Below are positions 1 to 6,929 of a DNA stretch of 64,000 nucleotides, one piece after another. How positions within the stretch are numbered: the stretch's first letter is position 1; every line of letters begins with the position of its first letter. The stretch covers positions 1 to 64,000 of the forward strand of contig JANSYI010000007.1 in NCBI GenBank assembly GCA_024742475.1. Reading direction: 5' to 3'. Source of the stretch: a bacterium. GTDB taxonomy: Bacteria; Myxococcota_A; Polyangia; Nannocystales; Nannocystaceae. Both the position numbers and the translations under genes were made by a program. A model generated the notes under the pieces. The model searched no databases and was not told where the DNA came from. It was given only the letters and a program-made list of their open reading frames with translations.

Positions 1-1
1 A

Positions 2-949
2 CTCGGCTCCGCTCAGGCCGCTCGCTTGAAACTTCCGCGCCCACTCTCGGCGCTCGGATTTGCTACGACGTCGACTCGCCATGCCTTTCGGCTACACCAA
101 GTGCGCCGGCTTGGGGGCGAGGCGGCCCGTAGAGGGCTTACCGACAAACGCCGACCGATCCGGATCCACCGGGGATCCTCGTTCGACAGAATCCTCGAAG
201 GTGTCGAAGCATGCCTGTCGCTGCAGATGACCGTCTACCTGCGGATCAACATCGACCAAAGGAACATCCGCGCGCTCCGGGACCTGTCTCGTGATTTCGA
301 GCGCCGGGGCTGGTTCGAGAACCCGCGGTTCCACCCCTATCTCGCGCCGTTGGAGCGAGACTTCTCGGGGAAGATGCGCTTCGCCGCAGAACACGAGATG
401 GCACAGATGGTCGCCGAGGCCGCGGACGAAGAGCCGCTCATACACCGGTTCTACTGGGGGTTTCATGGGCTCTCGTTCTTGTACGCGCTGCGGGCCGGTC
501 GGGCACCGGAGCCTGTCATGCGCTACTGCGGAGCGACCACGGGTGACTACGTCCTCGACGCGCGGGGCCATGTACATGCGTGTTGGTTTGGCGCGGGCCA
601 GGATGCGTTCGAGCTCGGGGACATCTCGCAGGTTGCCGCGGGGCTACCGTTCGACGCGCGTGGCAGGAAGCGAGTCGCGCGATGGCGATCGAGAGGGGTC
701 ACGCGAGTGGAACCCTGCAGCACGTGCAAGTGGGCCTTGGTCTGCGGAGGCGGATGCGCGTTCAAGTCGCGTGCAAAAACGGGCGACATGATGCAGCCCA
801 ACTGCGCGCCGTTCACCGAGATCTTCGACGCTGTGGGGAAGGCCGTGCTCGAGGCGCCCCCAGAACACTGGCATGACCGGGGGGCTCGGTCTGGCCCCAA
901 GGGGCAGCTTGGAATCGAGGTCCACACTGCCAGTCGGGGGTTGCGATGA
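2..949 (+). CDS. SPASM-domain radical SAM protein, 5' end cut by the window
   Basis: The reading frame is open to the left edge, so the true start and the CxxxCxxC cluster-binding motif lie outside. The segment TDKRRPI...SSFDRILEGVEACL matches the middle of radical SAM barrels. The C-terminal third has the SPASM cysteine pattern: YCGATTGDYVLD, an ACW, then CSTCKWALVCGGGC and a final NC. These ligate auxiliary 4Fe-4S clusters in peptide- and RiPP-modifying maturases. The roughly 35 residues visible before TDKRRP do not show the VTLDG strand normally found there, so a frameshift or divergence near the edge is possible. The stop overlaps the next ATG by four bases, so the pair is translationally coupled. 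The family is clear; the substrate is unknown. Confidence 0.8.
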   Translation, partial: LGSAQAARLKLPRPLSALGFATTSTRHAFRLHQVRRLGGEAARRGLTDKRRPIRIHRGSSFDRILEGVEACLSLQMTVYLRINIDQRNIRALRDLSRDFERRGWFENPRFHPYLAPLERDFSGKMRFAAEHEMAQMVAEAADEEPLIHRFYWGFHGLSFLYALRAGRAPEPVMRYCGATTGDYVLDARGHVHACWFGAGQDAFELGDISQVAAGLPFDARGRKRVARWRSRGVTRVEPCSTCKWALVCGGGCAFKSRAKTGDMMQPNCAPFTEIFDAVGKAVLEAPPEHWHDRGARSGPKGQLGIEVHTASRGLR

Positions 950-2994
950 ACCCCTGGTCCATCGGAATCGCAGACAGCCACGACGCGTGCGTGTGCCTGC
1001 TGCACGAGGGCCGCATCGCCTCGGCGATCGCCGTGGAACGCCTCGTGCGGGTGAAGCGGGCGGTCGTCGCCGAAGGCGTCGATCCTCGACGCGCCAAGGA
1101 GATTCGAGCCGGAGTTCTCCGAGCGATTACCTCATGTTGCAAGGTGGCAGGAATCACCACGTCGGAGGTCGGCCGCCTGTGCGTGGCGTCGCCCGACTCT
1201 CGAGACGAGAGCGACATAGAACTCAACACCGAGATCCTCGGGCAGGTGCTTCCGAACGCGACACATGTCCATATGCCGCACCCCGAGCACCATCTGGCGC
1301 ACGCGTACTCGGCGTTCTTCATGTCGGGGTGGTCATCTGCGGCGGCGTTGGTCGTCGATGCCTTTGGAACCCCCGTGAAGGGGCAGAGGGAAGAGCACAC
1401 AGGCCTGCACTTCATGGACCTCACCTCGAAGCCGCACACCGTATTCAAGCACTACAAACCGGACGACGCGGTCGTGCCGCTGCCTGTCACGGGGGGGCGA
1501 TGGAAGGCGAGCCGGGACCAGCTCTCTGGTGTAGGGGAGATCTATCGCATCGTCACGATCCTCCTCGGCTTCTTCAGCCAAGGGACGAAGTTCGATGACG
1601 CAGGAAAGACCATGGGGCTGGCCCCATACGGGACACCACTGTCCGAGGCGCCCGTTTTGATGAAGCTGGGCCCCGACGGCACCATCGATTGTTCCGAGGC
1701 GTTCGAGTTCCTCGAGGCGCACAACCTCGTCTCCGTCACGCCGAGTGGGGTCGAGCTCTCTGTGCGAGGTTCGTCCAGCCCCCTGTCGCGCTTTCACAAG
1801 GACTTGGCGTGCCAAGTCCAACGCGAGCTCGAAGGTGCGGTGGTCCACATGGCTCGCCACCTTCGCCGTCAGACGGACGCGAAGCGCCTGGTGCTCGCGG
1901 GCGGTGTCTTCCTCAATGCGGTCGCCAATCGACGGATTGTGCGGGAGTCGGGCTTCGACGATGTCTACGTTTGCCCGGCAGCCACGGACGATGGCACCGC
2001 TATCGGTGCGGCGTATTTCGCTTACCAACACGCTTCTGAACTCGCTCGGAGGAGGGTTACGACTCGTCGACAACGCTGCGTAGGGCTCGGCCCCTCGTAC
2101 TCGGACGAAGAGGTGGCGACCGCGCTCAACGGTTGGCCCGTCACGGTGGAGACGCTGCGGAGCGTCGAGGACGCGGCCCAGGATGCGGGGCAGCGGATCG
2201 CCGGCGGACAGGTGATCGGATGGTTTCAGGGGGGGTCCGAGCTTGGTCCCCGAGCGCTAGGGCACCGGTCGATTCTCGCGGACCCGCAAGACCCCAACAT
2301 CAAAGATGTGCTCAACACACGCGTCAAGTTTCGCGAGGGCTTCCGGCCGTTCGCCCCCGCGGTTCTCGCGGAGAGGGTTTCCGAGGTCTTCGAGGTTTCC
2401 GCTGGGCGCGAGTTTCCGTTCATGCTCGAGGTGGTTCCCGTTCGTGAGGAGTACCGCGCGCGGTTGCCCGGTATTACGCATGTGGATGGGACAGCGCGGG
2501 TTCAAACCGTCCGTGCGGAAGACAACCCGAGCTACCGCACGCTCATCGAGACCTACACAGCACTGCGCGGAATCCCGGTCGTCGTGAACACGTCGTTCAA
2601 CCTGAAGGGGATGCCGATCGTAGAATCTCCGCTCGACGCGTTGCACTGTCTCGCGGCAACCGAGCTGGATGCCGTGGTCCTCGGTCGCCACATCGTACAG
2701 CTGCCGGATCGGGGCGACTGGACGCCACGAGCCGATCCGAATCTGAAGATCAATGCGCATGGTCGACTGGGCTACCGCGAGATGGACCTCGTGGTGAGTC
2801 TTGGCGGGGAGGTGCTCGATGCGCGGACCTTCGCGCTGCTTCGTGCAATGGACGGTCGTCGCACACTCCGCGAGCTGGCGGACCGCTTCGAAGTCTCGCT
2901 TGTCTCGATGCTTCGCTCCGTGCTCGGCTGCATGCGGAAGCAGTGGTGCGGTTGGACGGAGGTCCCCGCGGTCCGAGGAGGGCGTCGCCGATGA
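946..2994 (+). CDS. NodU/CmcH-family carbamoyltransferase with C-terminal PqqD/RRE-like domain
   Basis: 682 aa. Family enzymes transfer a carbamoyl group from carbamoyl phosphate, by way of carbamoyl-AMP, to hydroxyls of natural products or sugars. The N-terminal Kae1-like domain has the metal-binding motif HHLAHA (115-120) and GGVFLNAVANR (near 318). The YrdC-like half has GPRALGHRS (near 433) and NTSFNLKG (near 548). Beyond the usual end, residues about 603-682 form a winged-helix-like stretch (VLDARTFALLRAMDGRRTL, then a helix and WCGWTE) that resembles PqqD-type RiPP recognition elements. That extra domain is unusual for this family and, together with the coupled SPASM protein, suggests a peptide substrate. 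This is inference. It overlaps both neighbours by ATGA. Confidence 0.88.
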   Translation: MNPWSIGIADSHDACVCLLHEGRIASAIAVERLVRVKRAVVAEGVDPRRAKEIRAGVLRAITSCCKVAGITTSEVGRLCVASPDSRDESDIELNTEILGQVLPNATHVHMPHPEHHLAHAYSAFFMSGWSSAAALVVDAFGTPVKGQREEHTGLHFMDLTSKPHTVFKHYKPDDAVVPLPVTGGRWKASRDQLSGVGEIYRIVTILLGFFSQGTKFDDAGKTMGLAPYGTPLSEAPVLMKLGPDGTIDCSEAFEFLEAHNLVSVTPSGVELSVRGSSSPLSRFHKDLACQVQRELEGAVVHMARHLRRQTDAKRLVLAGGVFLNAVANRRIVRESGFDDVYVCPAATDDGTAIGAAYFAYQHASELARRRVTTRRQRCVGLGPSYSDEEVATALNGWPVTVETLRSVEDAAQDAGQRIAGGQVIGWFQGGSELGPRALGHRSILADPQDPNIKDVLNTRVKFREGFRPFAPAVLAERVSEVFEVSAGREFPFMLEVVPVREEYRARLPGITHVDGTARVQTVRAEDNPSYRTLIETYTALRGIPVVVNTSFNLKGMPIVESPLDALHCLAATELDAVVLGRHIVQLPDRGDWTPRADPNLKINAHGRLGYREMDLVVSLGGEVLDARTFALLRAMDGRRTLRELADRFEVSLVSMLRSVLGCMRKQWCGWTEVPAVRGGRRR

Positions 2995-3812
2995 AGGACA
3001 CGTTCGAGCTCAACGCCCCGGACGACCTCAGGAGCGAGGTTCGACCCATCGCAGGGACTCGGTTCCCCCTGTTGGTCGTCGACAACATCTACAAGAGGCC
3101 GGAGGCCGTTCGGGAGCTCGCGCTCTCGCTGGACTACGAAGCGCTCGGGCCGAAGAGTCCCGGTGGTCGCGCATCCTGCCCCTCGGACCGAGTCGTTCGA
3201 GACCTCGCCGAGGTCATAGAGCATCACGTTGGCGACCTCTACGGCTGGAGTTCGTCGCAGGTCCATCCGGAGGCGCCGGTGAGTTCACGGTTCCATCGAA
3301 TGCGTTGCAAGGGGGCGACATCTGGCTCTCGAGTGACGATGCCGCACATCGACACGGTCATGCTGGCGGGTGTGGTCTACCTGAACCTCCCAGACCAATG
3401 CCGGGGCGGGACCGCCTTCTTCCGACACAGGGGCACCGGAGTCACGCAGTGGCGTGTTCGGACTCGATGGGAGGTTGCGCCGAATGCCGCCAGGGCCGCC
3501 GTCGATCTCGGCTTCGACGAGGTCTATCGAGAGGGTCTGCGAGCGGGTCGCTGGCGAAGCTACGACGAGCTCCGCGCGCGCATCTTCGACGCCCCTTCCG
3601 GTGAAGAGAACTTCATGAGCGAGGGCGGCCCGCACTGGGAACAGATCGACCGGACCGAGATGCGCTGGAATCGCCTGATCTGCTTCCCCGGGTTCGTCTT
3701 TCACACCTCGCTCTACGACCCATCGTGGTTTGGCGATACGCCTCAGAGCGACCGCGTGATCCAGAACCTATTGCTGAACTGGCCTCGGCGGACGCACGCT
3801 TCGTCCTCATAG
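2991..3812 (+). CDS. DUF6445-like protein, putative Fe(II)/2-oxoglutarate-type oxygenase
   Basis: 273 aa from the ATG that overlaps the upstream stop as ATGA; a GAGGAG ribosome-binding site sits 10 bases upstream. A GTG 48 bases earlier is possible but less likely. The pattern PHIDTVMLAGVVYLN (His near 119) followed by GGTAFFRHRGTG and a late FVFHTSLYD (near 238) follows the layout of DUF6445 proteins. Those have a jelly-roll resembling Fe/2OG oxygenases: HxD on one strand and a distal His. It completes a three-gene coupled unit and probably hydroxylates or otherwise oxidises the same product that the carbamoyltransferase modifies. Substrate and activity are not shown. Confidence 0.7.
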   Translation: MKDTFELNAPDDLRSEVRPIAGTRFPLLVVDNIYKRPEAVRELALSLDYEALGPKSPGGRASCPSDRVVRDLAEVIEHHVGDLYGWSSSQVHPEAPVSSRFHRMRCKGATSGSRVTMPHIDTVMLAGVVYLNLPDQCRGGTAFFRHRGTGVTQWRVRTRWEVAPNAARAAVDLGFDEVYREGLRAGRWRSYDELRARIFDAPSGEENFMSEGGPHWEQIDRTEMRWNRLICFPGFVFHTSLYDPSWFGDTPQSDRVIQNLLLNWPRRTHASSS

Positions 3813-4026
3813 CCGGGACCAGGGAACCCACAGCCGGCGTGTCGCGCACGCGCCGTCCGCGGTCCCGGCGCCCGAGGACCACCGCGGCCGCGGCGAGGGG
3901 CACGGAGCGCATGTGCGCCGCCGCTCAGCCGAGCCCGAGAGCCCGTGCTCTGGAACCCCCGCTCTCCAACCTCCGCGATGTTCGGTTTCGCTCGAGGTGG
4001 CACGGACCTTGAATCATCACCGAAGC

Positions 4027-4227
4027 ATGGACAACAACGTCTTCTCCGGAAAGTGGAAACAGTTCAAAGGCAACGTGAAGGACAAGTGGGGCAAGCTCAC
4101 CGACGACGACGTCGAGCGCGTCGAAGGCAAGTGGGAGAACCTCGTTGGCCGGATCCAGGAGCGCTACGGAAAGTCGCGCGACGAAGCCGACAAGGAAGCC
4201 CGCGAGTACTTCGACAAAGTGTCGTAG
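4027..4227 (+). CDS. CsbD-family stress protein
   Basis: 66 aa. The start is the ATG at MDNNVFSGKWKQFKGNVKD, which is the family's typical N-terminus; longer in-frame extensions lack support. CsbD-like proteins are small, very charged, helical and often induced by general stress. The pattern GKWKQFKGNVKDKWGKLTDD followed by a second related half (EGKWENLVGRIQERYG) is diagnostic. The gene is monocistronic, with a 214-bp gap upstream and a terminator-like hairpin just downstream. Biochemical role is unknown across the family. Confidence 0.9.
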   Translation: MDNNVFSGKWKQFKGNVKDKWGKLTDDDVERVEGKWENLVGRIQERYGKSRDEADKEAREYFDKVS

Positions 4228-4252
4228 ACCTCGGCGGAGATTCGCACGAACC

Positions 4253-4292
4253 GATTCAACCCCTGTCCGCAGCCGCGGTCCGGGGTTGAGTC
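4253..4292 (+). terminator. Terminator-like hairpin downstream of csbD-like gene
   Basis: GATTCAACCCC pairs with GGGGTTGAGTC (11 bp, one G-T wobble) around an internally structured loop. No long T-run follows. Its position right after the csbD-like stop and before a convergent gene fits a terminator, possibly bidirectional. Confidence 0.55.
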
Positions 4293-4425
4293 GTTCTACG
4301 GCCATGGCGTGCGGCAGTGCCGCTCGGCGCCCCCGCGGACCTGCGCCACACGTTGGCCGATCTCAAATACGACATATTGTCGCAAGTTGCGCGATATCGA
4401 ACGCGGTCGAACGCGGCGCCGTTCG

Positions 4426-5499
4426 TCACCGCTCGGGCGGCGTCTCGTCCGTCTGTGGCCCCGACCCAGTCGTCTCCGTCGTGTCCCGCTCGAGGATGCG
4501 CTCGACGTACACCCTGCGCACCAGCACCATCGCGGCCGCGGCGAGGGGCACGGACACGATCACGCCGATCGGGCCGAACAGCGCCGCCATCAAGACCTCT
4601 GCGGCGATCGTGATCACCGGAGGCATGTGGATCGTGTGCTCGCCGACCAGCGGCGTAATGACGAACCCCTCGATCGCCTGCGCGATCGTGTACGCGAGCA
4701 TCATCCACGCGAACGTCTGCATGCCCGATGTCGCCGACAGCAGCGCGATGGGAATGGCGGCGGCGATCGGCCCGGCGTACGGGATGAAGGTGAAGATGCC
4801 GGCGATCAGCGCCAGCACGGCCGGCGCAGGCACGCCGAGGACCCAGCCCGCGACGCCCGTGGCCGCCGCGACGAAGACCATCGACGCGAGCCGACCCACC
4901 ATGAACAGCTGCAGGGTGCAGCCGAGCTCGTGCAGGACGGACTCCGCATCGTCGCGCACCCTCACCGGAAACAGACGCACGAAGCCGGCGGTATACAGCC
5001 GGGGATCGATCGCGAGGTAGATGCCCGCCACGGCGACCACGATGATGCCCACGATGCCGTTGTAGGTCGTCCTCGCGACGCGACGCGCCGACTCGAACTG
5101 GTCGCCGTCGCCGAGCCCGTCGCGGACGTTCTGCGCGAGCCAGGCCCCACCGGGAACGTCATCGAGCCAGCGGTCGAGCCGCTGCGCCGCAGGGGGCAGC
5201 AGCTCCACGAACTCCTGCGCCTGGGCGCCCACGCGCGGCGCGAGCAGGTACGCCGTGCCCACCAGGGTGGCGATTGCCGCCGCGACGACGAGGCTCAGCG
5301 ACAGCGTCGAGCCGAGCCCGCAGCGCTTGGCCACCCTGCCGCTGAGGCCACGCAGCATCAGCGCGACCATGGCCGCCGCGAACAGCAGCAGCCACAGGCG
5401 CCAGCCGAGCGCGAAGAGGGTGCAGACCAGCAAGATCGCGAGCACCACGGTCGAGACGATGGCGGTGCGCTTGGCCAGCGCTCGGTTTGCGGGCGTCAT
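4426..5499 (-). CDS. AI-2E family transporter (PerM/YdiK type)
   Basis: 357 aa integral membrane protein, the normal family length. The N-terminus has paired hydrophobic helices (TAIVSTVVLAILLVCTLF, then LWLLLFAAAMVALML). The C-terminal half has the family signatures FIPYAGPIAAAIPIAL, EGFVITPLVGE and FGPIGVIVSVPLAAA. Members are putative permeases; some export autoinducer-2, others act in Na+ or pH homeostasis, so the substrate cannot be read from sequence. A 24-bp stretch of its 3' coding end is repeated exactly at 3883-3906. Confidence 0.92.
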   Translation of the reverse strand: MTPANRALAKRTAIVSTVVLAILLVCTLFALGWRLWLLLFAAAMVALMLRGLSGRVAKRCGLGSTLSLSLVVAAAIATLVGTAYLLAPRVGAQAQEFVELLPPAAQRLDRWLDDVPGGAWLAQNVRDGLGDGDQFESARRVARTTYNGIVGIIVVAVAGIYLAIDPRLYTAGFVRLFPVRVRDDAESVLHELGCTLQLFMVGRLASMVFVAAATGVAGWVLGVPAPAVLALIAGIFTFIPYAGPIAAAIPIALLSATSGMQTFAWMMLAYTIAQAIEGFVITPLVGEHTIHMPPVITIAAEVLMAALFGPIGVIVSVPLAAAAMVLVRRVYVERILERDTTETTGSGPQTDETPPER

Positions 5500-5583
5500 C
5501 GTCTCTTCGACGGTCTGTCGAATCCTGCCCCGCGTGCAACCTGCGATCGAGCCTCGCGGCGCGTCGGGCCCGGTGGCGACGGC

Positions 5584-6090
5584 TCAGAGCTGCTCGAGCA
5601 GCGCGTCGCAGAACGGCTCGAGGTCGTCTGGCGTCCGCGAGGTGATGAGGTTGCGGTCGACCACGACCGGCTCGTCGACCCAATGCGCCCCGGAGTTCTC
5701 CAGGTCGGTGCGCACCGAGGGGAAGGACGTCATCGTGCGGCCCGAGGTCGCTCCCGCCTCGATCAGCAGCTGTGGACCGTGGCAGATCGCGGCGATCGGC
5801 TTGTCGGTCTTCGCGAACGCGCGAACGAAGTCCACGACGTGTGCGTTGGTGCGAAGGTTGTCCGGCGCGTGTCCCCCGGGGATGAGGAGCGCGTCGTAGG
5901 TGTCCGGGGTGGCGCGCGCAGCGGCGACCTCCACGTGTTCTTCGAGCGCGCCTTGTTTGCCCGAAACCCGTGCGCCCGTCTCGGTGCCCAGCAGCGTGAC
6001 CGTATGTCCGGCCTCCTGCAGCGCGCGGCGGGGGTGCTCGAGCTCGGAGTCTTCGAACCCGGGACCGATGATGGTTGCGATGTTTGCCAT
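5584..6090 (-). CDS. DJ-1/PfpI-family type 1 glutamine amidotransferase-like protein
   Basis: 168 aa starting at [16 protein letters not shown]; an upstream extension is possible but lacks the fold's first strand. Family hallmarks are the conserved acidic residue in GPGFEDSE, the domain [20 protein letters not shown] with the nucleophile-elbow cysteine (AICHGPQLL), and the [17 protein letters not shown] ending. PfpI/YhbO-type proteins are stress-linked deglycases or proteases. The PhzF gene ends 37 bp from its start on the same strand, suggesting co-transcription. Confidence 0.88.
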   Translation of the reverse strand: MANIATIIGPGFEDSELEHPRRALQEAGHTVTLLGTETGARVSGKQGALEEHVEVAAARATPDTYDALLIPGGHAPDNLRTNAHVVDFVRAFAKTDKPIAAICHGPQLLIEAGATSGRTMTSFPSVRTDLENSGAHWVDEPVVVDRNLITSRTPDDLEPFCDALLEQL

Positions 6091-6127
6091 GCCGGCGCAG
6101 CGCTGCACGGCCCGTTCCAACCGTCGA

Positions 6128-6913
6128 TCAGACCTCGATCTCGCCGCGCAGGTACACCGCAGCCCGCCCGTAGATCTGCACCCGGTCACCCTGCGTCACG
6201 CAGCGCAGGTCCCCGCCGCGGGCCGACACCTGCCGCGCGCGCAGGTCCGTCTTGCCCAGGCGTTGCGCCCAGTAGGGCGCCAGCGTGCAGTGGGCGCTGC
6301 CCGTGACCGGGTCCTCGTCGATGCCCAGATGCGCCGCGAAGTAGCGCGAGACGAAGTCGCATGCGCCCTCGCCGGGCGCGGTGACGATGAGCCCGTCGGT
6401 CTGCAGACCTCGCACGAAGTCCGAGGGGACCTTCGCCGCCCGTACCGCGTCGGCGTCGCGCAGCAGCGCCACACCCTTGCTCGCCTGCACGTAGCCGAGC
6501 ACCTCTTGCCCCAGCGCCTCCGACAGCCCCGGGGGGGCCGGCGCATCCACGGGCGGCCGGCTGGGGAAGTCGAGCACGAACTGCCCGTGCTCCCGGCCCA
6601 CCTGCAGCGCCCCGGCCTGACGCGTCTCGAACCGCACCGGCCACGCCTCGTACCCACGCTCGGCGAGCACGCACGCCGTCGCCAAGGTCGCGTGCCCGCA
6701 CAGCTCCACCTCCACGCTCGGCGTGAACCACCGCAGCGCGAAGCTGCCCGAGCCCGTCGGCACGAAGAACGCCGTCTCCGAGAGATTGTTCTCCGCCGCG
6801 ATCGCACCCAGCGTCTCGTCGGGCAGCCAGGCCTGCAGCGGCACCACTGCCGCGGGGTTGCCCTCGAACACGCGCGTGGCGAAGGCATCGACGACGTAGA
6901 GGGGCAGGCGCAT
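6128..6913 (-). CDS. PhzF-family isomerase/epimerase-like protein
   Basis: 261 aa, typical for the family. It begins with the signature [20 protein letters not shown] and contains [11 protein letters not shown] (catalytic Glu), [18 protein letters not shown] and [17 protein letters not shown]. Together these define the two-domain diaminopimelate-epimerase fold of PhzF. PhzF itself isomerises a phenazine precursor, but no other phenazine genes are here, so this is a PhzF-like enzyme of unknown substrate. It lies between the PBP1A and PfpI genes, all on the minus strand. Confidence 0.92.
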   Translation of the reverse strand: MRLPLYVVDAFATRVFEGNPAAVVPLQAWLPDETLGAIAAENNLSETAFFVPTGSGSFALRWFTPSVEVELCGHATLATACVLAERGYEAWPVRFETRQAGALQVGREHGQFVLDFPSRPPVDAPAPPGLSEALGQEVLGYVQASKGVALLRDADAVRAAKVPSDFVRGLQTDGLIVTAPGEGACDFVSRYFAAHLGIDEDPVTGSAHCTLAPYWAQRLGKTDLRARQVSARGGDLRCVTQGDRVQIYGRAAVYLRGEIEV

Positions 6914-6929
6914 GCCCCATCGTATCGCC

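Noticed and set aside
946..2994. Primary-metabolism reading of the NodU-type gene as a HypF/TsaD-like protein
   Set aside because: The full NodU/CmcH layout with GPRALGHRS and NTSFNLKG, and no acylphosphatase or zinc fingers, excludes HypF; TsaD lacks the second half.
4309..6306. Long plus-strand open frame opposite the permease and PfpI genes
   Set aside because: Arg/His-rich translation with no motif; a GC-skew shadow of well-supported minus-strand genes.
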